This document shows positions 18,870-27,556 of a stretch of 64,000 bases of DNA, piece by piece. The stretch comes from Nitratireductor thuwali (lineage in GTDB: Bacteria; Pseudomonadota; Alphaproteobacteria; Rhizobiales; Rhizobiaceae), in contig NZ_CP030941.1 of NCBI RefSeq assembly GCF_036621415.1, forward strand, positions 3,904,001 through 3,968,000, in the 5' to 3' direction. The notes beneath the pieces were generated by a model. It was not told the DNA's origin and did not search any database. It saw only the letters and a list, made by a program, of their open reading frames with translations. The position numbers and the translations under genes were made by a program. Within the stretch, counting starts at the first letter, position 1. Every line of letters starts with the position of its first letter.

Positions 18870-20153
18870 ATGCGTTTCGGCATCACAGGACAATTCCAAC
18901 GCTCGCTGGCACGAGGCGCTGCGGTCCTCGTGGTCGGCGGAGTGGCTGCGGGCTGCAGCGGCGGCGCCACACAGCTGACCGACGGCCTCGTGACGAATTC
19001 GACTCCCACCGCGCAAAGCTCCGCGCCCGGCTACCAGGCCTATCCGGGCGACGTGGGCGCGCCGACCGCGCGCCGCACCGCCGATGCAGGTATGAAAGTG
19101 ATCCGGCCTCAGGTCGACGTGGGCAGCGGTACCGGCACGGCCGGCAACGCACCCAGCCTGCCCGCGCCGGCTTCGACCCCGGTCTACACCGCCCCGGCCG
19201 CCAGCCGCTCCGAAATCGTGTCGCAACCTTTGCCGGCTCCCCAGCGGAACGCCGCATCGGCCCCGGCGTCCTCCGCGCCGCTGCCTTCGCCAGGCAGCGC
19301 ATCCACGGCCGGGCAGCGGACCGCTGCCGCGCCCGCGGACCCGGCGCCGCAGCCCGTACAACCCTCGCAGAAGCAGGCAGCCGTCCTTACCCAGGCTCCC
19401 AGGCCGGAGGCGGAGAGCAAGAAGCAGGCCGGCGATCAGCCCGCCGCCAGCAATGGCGCCTATACGGTCGTCTCGGGCGACACCCTCTACGGCATTTCGC
19501 GCAAGACGGGCGTCAGCGTCGACCGGCTGAAGCAGGAGAACGGCCTTTCCGACGGCATGATCAGGATCGGCCAGACGCTGAAGATACCGTCAGGCACCGG
19601 TGGCACTGCCGGCGTCGACCAGGTCAGGACCGCATCGGCGCCCGCCTCCCATAGCGAGCCCAAGAAGGAAGAGACGAGCCAGGTTTCCACCTATACCGCT
19701 CCGAAGGCGGGCGATGAGAGCGAAAAAGAATCCGCTTCCGACGCGCAGATTGCCGCCGTCACGCCCGATGCGACCGGCGTGGATCGCCTGCGCTGGCCGG
19801 TGCGCGGGCGCGTCGTCACCGGTTTCGGCGCCAATGCCGGCGGCCGCACCAGCGACGGCATCGACATCGCAGTCCCGGAAGGCACGTCCGTACGCGCCGC
19901 CGAAAACGGTGTCGTCATCTATGCCGGCGACGGCCTGAAAGGCTTCGGCAACACGGTGCTCGTGCGCCATGAGGACGGGCTGGTCACCGTCTACGGCCAT
20001 GCTTCCGACATCAAGGTCAAGCGCGGCGACAAGGTCACGCGCGGACAGGAAGTGGCGCTTTCGGGCATGACCGGCGATGCCGACCGGCCCAAGCTGCATT
20101 TCGAGGTTCGCAAGGGCACGAACCCCGTCGATCCAACGACCTATCTGGAATAG
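18870..20153 (+). CDS. NlpD-like lipoprotein with LysM and degenerate LytM (M23) domain
   Basis: This 427-residue protein has a lipoprotein signal ending in VAAGC (Cys 29), a long Ala/Pro/Ser-rich linker, a LysM domain at about 198-240 (YTVVSGDTLYGISRKTGVSV) and a C-terminal M23/LytM domain. The first zinc ligand of active M23 peptidases (the His of HxGxD) is replaced by Ser in SDGIDIA, while YGHAS and LHFEVR are retained. This pattern, shared with NlpD, suggests a non-catalytic activator of cell-wall amidases at the septum rather than a peptidase. Context with surE-pcm agrees with nlpD. Confidence 0.88.
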   Translation: MRFGITGQFQRSLARGAAVLVVGGVAAGCSGGATQLTDGLVTNSTPTAQSSAPGYQAYPGDVGAPTARRTADAGMKVIRPQVDVGSGTGTAGNAPSLPAPASTPVYTAPAASRSEIVSQPLPAPQRNAASAPASSAPLPSPGSASTAGQRTAAAPADPAPQPVQPSQKQAAVLTQAPRPEAESKKQAGDQPAASNGAYTVVSGDTLYGISRKTGVSVDRLKQENGLSDGMIRIGQTLKIPSGTGGTAGVDQVRTASAPASHSEPKKEETSQVSTYTAPKAGDESEKESASDAQIAAVTPDATGVDRLRWPVRGRVVTGFGANAGGRTSDGIDIAVPEGTSVRAAENGVVIYAGDGLKGFGNTVLVRHEDGLVTVYGHASDIKVKRGDKVTRGQEVALSGMTGDADRPKLHFEVRKGTNPVDPTTYLE

Positions 20154-20210
20154 CCCCAGCGGCTCATTCGACCCAATCGCGCGCCGGAACCTTTCCGCCC
20201 GGCCGTGTTT

Positions 20211-20256
20211 GAAGCGGGCGGTCTGCTGACCCAATCGGCACGCCCGCTTCTTTTTC
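20211..20256 (+). terminator. Rho-independent terminator after the NlpD-like gene
   Basis: A perfect 10-bp stem, GAAGCGGGCG (20211-20220) paired with CGCCCGCTTC (20241-20250) across a 20-base loop, is followed by TTTTTCTTCTTC. It is placed between the NlpD-like gene and the convergent DUF815 ATPase gene, and ends the plus-strand transcript. Confidence 0.75.
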
Positions 20257-20326
20257 TTCTTCGCCTGCCAAACCGATTCAACGCAGCTCCGGACGGAAAC
20301 CGGTACCCGGTTCTCCCGAGAACACA

Positions 20327-21205
20327 TTATTCCTTGAGCTGCTTTCCGAGCCGGCCCGCCAGTTCCTGGATGAACTGCCAGGCGACGCGGCCGGAGCGGC
20401 TGCCGCGCGTGGTCGCCCATTCCAGCGCATCGGCACGCAGGTTCGCCGCATCGACCGGCAGCTCGTGATAGCTGGCATAGGACTGGATCATCGACAGATA
20501 TTCGTCCTGCGAGCATTTGTGGAAGCCGAGCCAGAGCCCGAAACGGTCCGACAGCGACACCTTCTCCTCGACCGCCTCCGACGGATTGATGGCGGTGGAG
20601 CGTTCGTTCTCGATCATGTCGCGCGGCAGCAGATGCCGGCGGTTAGACGTGGCGTAGAGGACGACATTGGCGGGCCTGCCCTCGACGCCGCCCTCCAGCG
20701 CCGCCTTCAGCGACTTGTAGGACGTGTCGTCCTGGTCGAAGGACAGGTCGTCGCAAAACAGGATGAAGCGGTAGGGAGCCGCCTTCACCAGCGCCATCAG
20801 TTTCGGCAGTCCCTCGATGTCCTCGCGGTGGATCTCGATCAGCTTGAGGGCAGGGGCGCCGGCCGGTCTTTCACGGTTGATCTCGGCATGCACGGCCTTG
20901 ACCAGCGACGACTTGCCCATGCCGCGCGCGCCCCACAAGAGCGCGTTGTTGGCCGGCAGCCCGGTGGCGAAGCGCCGGGTATTGTCGAGCAGGATGTCGC
21001 GCACCCGGTCGACGCCCTTGATCAGCGCCAAATCGACGCGGTTGACCCGCTCGACGGGCTGGAGCCGCGGACCCTCCGCCTGCCAGACGAAACAATCCGC
21101 CGCATCGAAATCCGGCGCCGGAGCGGGCGGGGGCATCAGGCGCGCCACGGTTTCGATCAGCCTTTCCAGCTTTTCGTTGAGTGATTCGAGTGCCTTGTCG
21201 CTCAT
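20327..21205 (-). CDS. DUF815 P-loop ATPase
   Basis: This 292-residue AAA-like ATPase of the DUF815 family has Walker A GARGMGKSSLVK and Walker B ILFCDDLSFDQDD, then YATSNRRHLLPRDM and a C-terminal helical lid ending RSGRVAWQFIQELAGRL. The function of the family is not settled. The start is set at MSDKALES; the reading frame continues a further 17 codons upstream but includes the regulatory-looking palindrome. It is the only minus-strand gene in the 4-25 kb block. A 16-bp perfect palindrome lies 26 bases upstream of its start. Confidence 0.85.
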   Translation of the reverse strand: MSDKALESLNEKLERLIETVARLMPPPAPAPDFDAADCFVWQAEGPRLQPVERVNRVDLALIKGVDRVRDILLDNTRRFATGLPANNALLWGARGMGKSSLVKAVHAEINRERPAGAPALKLIEIHREDIEGLPKLMALVKAAPYRFILFCDDLSFDQDDTSYKSLKAALEGGVEGRPANVVLYATSNRRHLLPRDMIENERSTAINPSEAVEEKVSLSDRFGLWLGFHKCSQDEYLSMIQSYASYHELPVDAANLRADALEWATTRGSRSGRVAWQFIQELAGRLGKQLKE

Positions 21206-21230
21206 GGTCACACCGTTGGCCCAGCAGGAA

Positions 21231-21246
21231 CGTACCGTACGGTACG
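21231..21246. promoter_or_regulatory. Perfect 16-bp palindrome, TetR-type operator candidate
   Basis: CGTACCGTACGGTACG reads the same on both strands and is nearly extended by outer GAA/TTC arms with a one-base bulge. It lies upstream of the DUF815 ATPase on the minus strand and 189 bases upstream of yajC. The internally repeated ACCGTAC unit resembles operators of TetR-family repressors. No TetR gene is present in the window, so the regulator is unknown. Confidence 0.5.
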
Positions 21247-21434
21247 GTTCTTTCACGGTCGCGATGCGTTTTCAAGCCGCAATGGGGCCGCAACGGACCG
21301 CAATGGATCAGCCATGCACGTCAAAGCCCCCGAACACGGGCTCCTGACAGTTGCAAACAGGGCGTGAACATCTATATTCCGCGCGAGCTTCGACGGGCGG
21401 CATGGCCCATTTCACGCATTTCAGGAGTATTTCG

Positions 21435-21773
21435 ATGTTTGTTACACCAGCATATGCCCAGGCGGGCGCAGGCGCACCGGACATGCTGGTCAGCATTTTG
21501 CCCTTCGTGCTGATCTTCGTCATCATGTATTTCCTCATCATCCGCCCGCAGCGTACCCAGGCGAAGAAGCGCCAGGAGATGCTTGCCGCCGTGCGCCGCG
21601 GCGACACCGTGGTTACCGGCGGCGGGCTCGTCGGCAAGGTGACCAAGGTGATCAACGACGCCGAGCTCGAGGTCGACCTGGGGGGCGGCACCAAGGTGAC
21701 GGTCATGCGCGCCATGCTTGCCGATGTGCGCGTGAAGGGCGAGCCGGTGGAGAAGGCCGCGGCAAACAAATAG
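21435..21773 (+). CDS. yajC: Preprotein translocase subunit YajC
   Basis: This 112-residue protein has a single transmembrane helix (LVSILPFVLIFVIMYFLIIRP) followed by the family signature RPQRTQAKKRQEMLAAVRRGD and VVTGGGLVGKVTKV. YajC associates with SecDF at the SecYEG channel. The start at ATG 21435 is supported by CAGGAG upstream. It is followed after 79 bases by secDF, the usual order. Confidence 0.95.
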   Translation: MFVTPAYAQAGAGAPDMLVSILPFVLIFVIMYFLIIRPQRTQAKKRQEMLAAVRRGDTVVTGGGLVGKVTKVINDAELEVDLGGGTKVTVMRAMLADVRVKGEPVEKAAANK

Positions 21774-21852
21774 CTGCCTTAATGCGAGCGTAACCGGGGC
21801 CAACGCCTAAGGGTCCCGGCTTTGAGGCCGGGGCCGAACAAGAAGAGACACG

Positions 21853-24411
21853 ATGTTACATTTTCCGCGCTGGCAGACGATCCTGATCTGGTTGGCCGTG
21901 GCGCTCGGCATTGCCTACGCTGCTCCGAATATCATTCCGGCGTCCTATTTTTCGTCGCTGCCTTCCTGGGCGCCGTCGCAACCGATGACGCTCGGCCTCG
22001 ACCTTCAGGGCGGCTCCCACATCCTTCTGCAGCTCGATCGCGAGGAACTCGTCGAGGAGCGGTTGAAGAGCGCGCGCGACGATGTGCGCCGGCTGCTGCG
22101 CGAGGAACGAATCGGCTACACCGGCCTGTCCGTCTCGGGAAATGCGGTGCAGGTGCGTATCCGCGACGACAGCCAGGTCCCGGCGGCGCGCGAGGCGCTT
22201 GCCGAACTGACGGCGCCGGTGGCCTCGGGGCTGTTCGGATCGGGTTCGATTTCCGAAATGACGATCAGCGAGCCTCAGCCGGGCCTTCTGCGCCTCACGC
22301 TGACCGACGAAGGCATCGATTATCGGCTTGGCTCAGCCCTTTCCCAGTCGATCGAAGTGGTCAGCCGCCGCGTCAACGAGCTGGGCACGACGGAGCCGGT
22401 CATCCAGCGCCAGGGCGACGACCGCATACTGGTGCAGGTGCCGGGTCTTCAGGACCCGCAACGGCTGAAGGACATTCTCGGCCAGACGGCGAAGATGACC
22501 TTCCAGATGGTCGACCAGTCCGTCCCGGTGCAGGAAGCGATCGAAAGCCGCCCGCCGCCCGGCACGTCCATCATGTATTCCATGGACGATCCGCCGGTAC
22601 CCTACGTCATCGAGGATCGCGTGATCGTGTCGGGCGAGAATCTCGTCGACGCCCAGGCGACCTTCGACCAGCGGACCAACGAGCCCGTGGTCTCGTTCCG
22701 CTTCGACACGAAGGGCGCAACCCGTTTCGGCCAGGCCACGCAGGAAAATGTCGGGCGCCTGTTCGCCATTATCCTCGACGGCCAGGTCATTTCCGCGCCG
22801 CAGATCCGCGAGCCCATCCTGGGCGGAAGCGGCCAGATCTCCGGCAACTTCACCGTCCAGTCGGCGAACGACCTGGCGGTGCTCCTGCGCGCCGGCGCAT
22901 TGCCGGCCACGCTGACGGTCATCGAGGAACGCACGGTCGGCCCCGGCCTCGGCCAGGATTCCATCGACGCCGGCAAGGTGGCTTCGATGATCGGCGCGGT
23001 GCTGGTGGTCGCCTTCATGGTCGCCGTCTACGGCCTGCTGGGCATCTTCGCCGTGGTCGCGCTCGGCGCGAACATCGCGATGATCATCGCCATCCTGTCC
23101 GGCCTCGGGGCGACGCTCACCCTGCCGGGCATCGCCGGCATCGTGCTCACCATGGGCATGGCGGTCGATTCCAACGTCCTTGTCTTCGAGCGAATACGCG
23201 AGGAAAGGGCAGGCGGCAGGTCCATCATCCAGGCCATCGATGCAGGCTTCTCGAAAGCGCTCGCCACCATCGTCGACGCCAATGTGACGACGCTGATCGC
23301 GGCCGTCATCCTGTTTTATCTGGGCACCGGCCCCGTCCGGGGCTTCGCCGTCACTCTTGCCATCGGCATCGTGACGACGGTGTTCTCAGCCTACACGCTG
23401 ACGCGCTGGATGGTGGCCGTCTGGGTCAAGACCCGCCGGCCGAAGGAACTGCCGGCATCGCCGCTCCACGTGATCCCGCCGGAAACGGCCGTCCGTTTCA
23501 TGCGGCTGCGCCGCTTCACCTTCTCCCTTTCCGCACTGGCTTCCATCGCCGCGCTTGCCCTGTTCATGACCGTCAACATGAACTACGGCATCGACTTCAA
23601 GGGCGGCTCGTCCATCGAGGTCCAGGCGATCGAGGGCGAGGCAGACATTGCCGACATCCGCTCACGCCTTTCCGGGCTCAATCTCGGCGAGGTGCAGGTG
23701 CAGGAGTTCGGCGATCCGCGCGACGTGCTGATCCGCGTTCAGGCGCAGGACGGCGGCGAGAACGCCGAGCAGACCGTGATCACCAAGGTGCGCGACGCGT
23801 TGGAAGCCGATTACGACTTCCGCCGGGTGGAAGTCGTCGGACCGACCGTCTCGGGAGAACTGGCCCGGGCAGGGACGATAGCCGTTCTGGCCTCGTTGTT
23901 TGCGATCCTGATCTACATCTGGCTGCGCTTCGAGTGGCAGTTCGCCGTGGGCGCCATATTGGCGACCACCCACGACGTGATCATGACGATAGGCTTCTTC
24001 GTCGTCACCGGCATCGAGTTCAACCTGACGAGTATCGCGGCCATCCTCACCATCGTCGGTTACTCGTTGAACGATACGGTCGTCGTCTATGACCGCGTGC
24101 GCGAGAATCTGCGGCGCTACAAGAAGATGCCGCTGCCGCAACTGCTCGACCTGTCGATGAACCAGACCTTGTCGCGAACGGTCATGACCTCGGTGACCAC
24201 ACTGCTGGCGCTGGTTGCGCTGTATGTGTTCGGCGGAGAGGTGATACGCTCCTTCACGGCTGCGATGATCTTCGGTGTCTTGATCGGCACATATTCCTCC
24301 ATCTTCGTCGCCTCACCGCTTCTCATCCTGTTCCGCATGCGCACCGGCGGGCAGGAAGCGGGTGAGGAGGCCGAAAAGCAGCCGGTCACCGGCGCTGCGG
24401 CGAAGGGATGA
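21853..24411 (+). CDS. secDF: Fused protein translocase subunit SecDF
   Basis: This 852-residue fusion of SecD and SecF uses the proton motive force to pull exported proteins out of SecYEG. The SecD half has an N-terminal helix, the periplasmic P1 domain starting TLGLDLQGGSHILLQ, and a membrane block with GMAVDSNVLVFERIREE. The SecF half starts near residue 555 with MNYGIDFKGGSSIEV and contains GYSLNDTVVVYDRVRENLR. Twelve membrane helices are expected. The single-chain form is typical of Hyphomicrobiales. The stop overlaps the next gene by four bases. Confidence 0.96.
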   Translation: MLHFPRWQTILIWLAVALGIAYAAPNIIPASYFSSLPSWAPSQPMTLGLDLQGGSHILLQLDREELVEERLKSARDDVRRLLREERIGYTGLSVSGNAVQVRIRDDSQVPAAREALAELTAPVASGLFGSGSISEMTISEPQPGLLRLTLTDEGIDYRLGSALSQSIEVVSRRVNELGTTEPVIQRQGDDRILVQVPGLQDPQRLKDILGQTAKMTFQMVDQSVPVQEAIESRPPPGTSIMYSMDDPPVPYVIEDRVIVSGENLVDAQATFDQRTNEPVVSFRFDTKGATRFGQATQENVGRLFAIILDGQVISAPQIREPILGGSGQISGNFTVQSANDLAVLLRAGALPATLTVIEERTVGPGLGQDSIDAGKVASMIGAVLVVAFMVAVYGLLGIFAVVALGANIAMIIAILSGLGATLTLPGIAGIVLTMGMAVDSNVLVFERIREERAGGRSIIQAIDAGFSKALATIVDANVTTLIAAVILFYLGTGPVRGFAVTLAIGIVTTVFSAYTLTRWMVAVWVKTRRPKELPASPLHVIPPETAVRFMRLRRFTFSLSALASIAALALFMTVNMNYGIDFKGGSSIEVQAIEGEADIADIRSRLSGLNLGEVQVQEFGDPRDVLIRVQAQDGGENAEQTVITKVRDALEADYDFRRVEVVGPTVSGELARAGTIAVLASLFAILIYIWLRFEWQFAVGAILATTHDVIMTIGFFVVTGIEFNLTSIAAILTIVGYSLNDTVVVYDRVRENLRRYKKMPLPQLLDLSMNQTLSRTVMTSVTTLLALVALYVFGGEVIRSFTAAMIFGVLIGTYSSIFVASPLLILFRMRTGGQEAGEEAEKQPVTGAAAKG

Positions 24412-24797
24412 GCGGTGGGATCCAAATGCGCGCGGCCCATTTCCCCGGCCGCGCGCCCATCGACGCCTATGGCAATGGCGGCTTCCGCTTCGCGGAGATG
24501 TCGCACCGCGGCTCGATCCAGTGCCTTCCTTCCGGCATTCATGCCTGGGAACCGGCCGATACCGAGGCCCTGAGCCTGGAGGATTTCGCCGCGGCCCTGG
24601 CCGAGGCGGGCGATATCGAGATCCTGCTGATCGGCACGGGCAGGTCGCTGCGGCCGGTTCCCGCCGCGCTTCGCGCCCGGCTGCGCGAAGCGGGCATGGC
24701 TATCGAGACCATGGCGACAGGCGCGGCGGTGCGCACGTTCAACGTGCTGTTGGCCGAGGATCGGGCCGTCGCCGCCGTTCTCATCGCCGTCCCGTGA
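24408..24797 (+). CDS. Mth938-like domain protein (DUF498)
   Basis: This 129-residue protein of the Mth938/NDUFAF3 family has the typical core IDAYGNGGFRFAEMSHRGSI and ILLIGTGRSLRPVPAALR, with the late block MATGAAVRTFNVLLAEDRAV. Mitochondrial homologues (NDUFAF3) assist complex I assembly; the bacterial role is undefined. The start codon overlaps the secDF stop, so it is translated from the same message, and the squalene/phytoene synthase homologue follows one base after its stop. Confidence 0.88.
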   Translation: MSGGIQMRAAHFPGRAPIDAYGNGGFRFAEMSHRGSIQCLPSGIHAWEPADTEALSLEDFAAALAEAGDIEILLIGTGRSLRPVPAALRARLREAGMAIETMATGAAVRTFNVLLAEDRAVAAVLIAVP

Positions 24798-24798
24798 G

Positions 24799-25629
24799 AT
24801 GGCGTCCGCCACCGATATCCTGGTGCAGACCGTTCGTGGCGGCGATCCCGACCGGTATCTGTCGACGCTTTATGCGCCGCGTGAGCACCGCGACGCGCTG
24901 ACCGCGCTCTATGCCTTCAACATCGAGATCGCTTCCGTGCGCGACAAGATCGCCGAGGCCTTGCCAGGTGAGGTGCGGCTGCAATGGTGGCGCGACGCGC
25001 TGCGCAACCGCGAGGGCGGCGGCCATCCGGTGGCCTCGGCGCTGATCGACGCCATCGAGCGGCACGGGCTTCCCGCGCACACCTTCGACAGCATGATCGA
25101 TGCCCGCATTTTCGACCTTTACGACGATCCCATGCCTGACCGGGTAAGCCTTGAAGGCTATTGCGGGGAGACCGCCTCCGCGCTGATCCAACTGGCCGGG
25201 CTCGTGCTCGACCCGGAGCGGGCCCCTGCATTCGCCGACGCCGCCGGTCACGCCGGCTGTGCGCAGGCGATAGCCGGGCTGTTGCGGTCGCTGCCCATCC
25301 ACCGCCGGCGCGGCCAGTGCTACATCCCGCAGGACGTGCTGGCGGCAGCCGGCACCGACCGGGAAGCTTTCCTGGAAGGCGAGGACAAGGACGCCGCGGT
25401 GCGCGCCGTGATGGCCATGACCGCCCTTGGGCGGGACCATTACGGGCGGTTCCTCGATGCGGCCGAAGGCCTGCCCGCCAGCCTGCGGCCGGCCTATCTT
25501 CCCGCCCTTTTGAGCCGGGATTACCTCGCTCGCGTCGCGCGGCGCCCCGCCGATGCCCTGGACAAGGTCGTGGGGATCTCTCCGGTCAGGCGCCACTGGC
25601 GCATGTTCATGTCGGCCACGAGGGGCTAA
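24799..25629 (+). CDS. Squalene/phytoene synthase family protein
   Basis: This 276-residue protein has the all-helical prenyl synthase fold. It contains ALYAFNIEIASVRD, EVRLQWWRDAL, DARIFDLYDD and LRRGQCYIP-like elements (RRRGQCYIPQDVL). The first aspartate-rich motif is not the canonical DxxxD, which resembles the NDUFAF6-like branch linked to complex I assembly rather than carotenoid or hopanoid synthesis. Its immediate neighbour is an NDUFAF3-like gene, which supports that reading. Whether it is catalytically active cannot be decided from sequence. Confidence 0.85.
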   Translation: MASATDILVQTVRGGDPDRYLSTLYAPREHRDALTALYAFNIEIASVRDKIAEALPGEVRLQWWRDALRNREGGGHPVASALIDAIERHGLPAHTFDSMIDARIFDLYDDPMPDRVSLEGYCGETASALIQLAGLVLDPERAPAFADAAGHAGCAQAIAGLLRSLPIHRRRGQCYIPQDVLAAAGTDREAFLEGEDKDAAVRAVMAMTALGRDHYGRFLDAAEGLPASLRPAYLPALLSRDYLARVARRPADALDKVVGISPVRRHWRMFMSATRG

Positions 25630-25774
25630 CCGGCCTCGCGGGCGGAGGCACGGATGGAGGACGGAATTTCGTGGTACGTTCCGTCGGAAAATCGCATGAT
25701 CCCGGCGCCGTATTATCGGCGGTTTCGGCCTTTACCCGATTCTCCGTTCCTTTATTCATTTCCGGAGCTTTACG

Positions 25775-27538
25775 ATGGCAGTCATTTCAAGCAGTGCCCG
25801 CCATGGCGGGGGGAACTGGCATGACGTGCTGATAGAGATGCTGCGTGGCATACGGGAGGCGGCGGTCCGGTTTCCGGTCGCCGTCCTGCTGCTCCTTGCG
25901 GCATCTGCCTGGGCCAACGTCCTGGTTGCCTATCCCCAAATCGCGGTAGGAGCCTGGGAAGCCTATGATGACATGCTGGTGCTGGGGCTTCTGACTGGAG
26001 CCGTCGCAGCGCTGGCCGTCACGCTCTTTTGCGAGCGGCGGGACGTGCCGTCGATGTGGTGCCAGGGGGCGGCGCTGCTGATCGGACTGGCCGTCACGAC
26101 CCTCTTCGTCGTGCCGGATACGGTCGCCCTTAGCCCGCCCGCCTTGATGGCAGGCATTGCCGGCAGCGCGCTCGTCGCGCCTTTCCTGTGGCGCGGGGAC
26201 AGCGCCTCGTTCTGGATGTTCGGCGCCAGGGCCGCTTTCGCGGCGCTGCTGGCAGTCCTGGCGCTGGTGCTTTTCGCCGGCGGCATATCGGCGATCCTGG
26301 CCAGCCTCACCCATCTGTTCGGCCTGGAAGTCCCCGACCGGCTCTACCACCACGTGTGGGTCTCCACCGGGCTCTTCGCCGCACCGCTGTTCGGCCTGGG
26401 ACAGCTGCCCGAGCGCTTCGACGAGGGGCCGGCCCTCGTGCAGGCCGGCTTCATGGATCGCGGCATGCGCACGCTCGGCGACTTCGTGGCGGCGCCGCTG
26501 CTCATCGTCTACGCGGTCATCCTGCATCTTTACGCGCTGAAGATCGTGGTGACGGGCGAGGTGCCGGACGGGCAGATCGGCTGGCTCGTGCTAAGCTACG
26601 GCTTCTGCGTCTTTTTCGTTCTTATCCTGATCAGCCCCTTCTTCGACCGGGCCCGCGCGCCCAGCCGCCTGTTCCTGACATGGTGGCCGGCGCTCCTGCC
26701 GGTCCCGCTGGTGCTGCTTTTCTACGCCCTGGCGCTGCGCGTGAGCGGCTTTGGGCTAACGCCGGAACGGTATTTTCTCGGACTGTTCGCCCTGGTGATG
26801 CTGGCCGTCCTGCTTCTGCAGCTATTGCCGCGCTCAAGGGGCGACATCAGGATCATGGCAGCCTTGCCGGCGCTGGCGCTCGTCCTCGGCAGCTTCGGTC
26901 CGCAAGGCGCCGTTGCGACATCGATCGCCAGCCAGACCGCGCGCTTTCAGTCGCTTGTCGTCGGGCAGATGGCGGACGCGGCCCGTCAGAACGAAGCGCT
27001 GGGCGCGCTGCGGTTCCTCGACGGCCACGACGCCCTGCCGCCCCTGCCGGACGGCAGCCAGGCTGAAGCCGGACCCGACGGGCGCGCAAGCCGTTTCCGC
27101 GCCGTTGCAACAGCATGGGGCCTCGACCCCGACAGGCCCGCGGGCGGTTCCTTGGCTTATGTGCTGCGCGACGTGCCGGGACCCGTCGCGTTCGGCACGG
27201 CCGGCTATGATTTGGTCGTTCACAATGTGATGCTGAGCGCCGGTGACAAGACTCCCTTCGAGACGGCGTTGCCCGGCGGCGGCGCCCTGACCCTCGCGCT
27301 TGATGGCGATGCTCTGGTGATATCCGGCGCCGGCGAAAGCGCCCGCTTCCCGATCGCGCCGGATCAGCTGCGCCTCCTGGCGGACGCGGCGCCCGACAAT
27401 CCGGGCGAGCTCGACCTGAAGGCCGGCGGCCGCGCGGTCAGGATCGTCCCGACATACTTTTATGCCGACACGACGGAAAACCCGCGATTGCAGTCCATGA
27501 ACGCGACAATCCTGCTGAACGCCGCCGATTGGCAGTAG
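25775..27538 (+). CDS. DUF4153 multi-pass membrane protein
   Basis: This 587-residue protein has about ten or more hydrophobic segments across the first ~380 residues and a C-terminal soluble region of ~200 residues probably exposed to the periplasm. The order of helices and the VSTGLFAAPLFGLGQLPERF and FVAAPLLIVYAVILHLYALKI blocks match DUF4153. Function is unknown. The ATG at 25775 has GGAG upstream. It is convergent with trmFO; the stops are 18 bases apart. Confidence 0.82.
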   Translation: MAVISSSARHGGGNWHDVLIEMLRGIREAAVRFPVAVLLLLAASAWANVLVAYPQIAVGAWEAYDDMLVLGLLTGAVAALAVTLFCERRDVPSMWCQGAALLIGLAVTTLFVVPDTVALSPPALMAGIAGSALVAPFLWRGDSASFWMFGARAAFAALLAVLALVLFAGGISAILASLTHLFGLEVPDRLYHHVWVSTGLFAAPLFGLGQLPERFDEGPALVQAGFMDRGMRTLGDFVAAPLLIVYAVILHLYALKIVVTGEVPDGQIGWLVLSYGFCVFFVLILISPFFDRARAPSRLFLTWWPALLPVPLVLLFYALALRVSGFGLTPERYFLGLFALVMLAVLLLQLLPRSRGDIRIMAALPALALVLGSFGPQGAVATSIASQTARFQSLVVGQMADAARQNEALGALRFLDGHDALPPLPDGSQAEAGPDGRASRFRAVATAWGLDPDRPAGGSLAYVLRDVPGPVAFGTAGYDLVVHNVMLSAGDKTPFETALPGGGALTLALDGDALVISGAGESARFPIAPDQLRLLADAAPDNPGELDLKAGGRAVRIVPTYFYADTTENPRLQSMNATILLNAADWQ

Positions 27539-27556
27539 GGCGGGGCCGCCGTGCCA

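Noticed and set aside
21822..24092. 756-codon frame shifted relative to secDF
   Set aside because: Arg/Gly/His-rich out-of-frame translation of secDF; all SecD and SecF motifs are in the other frame.
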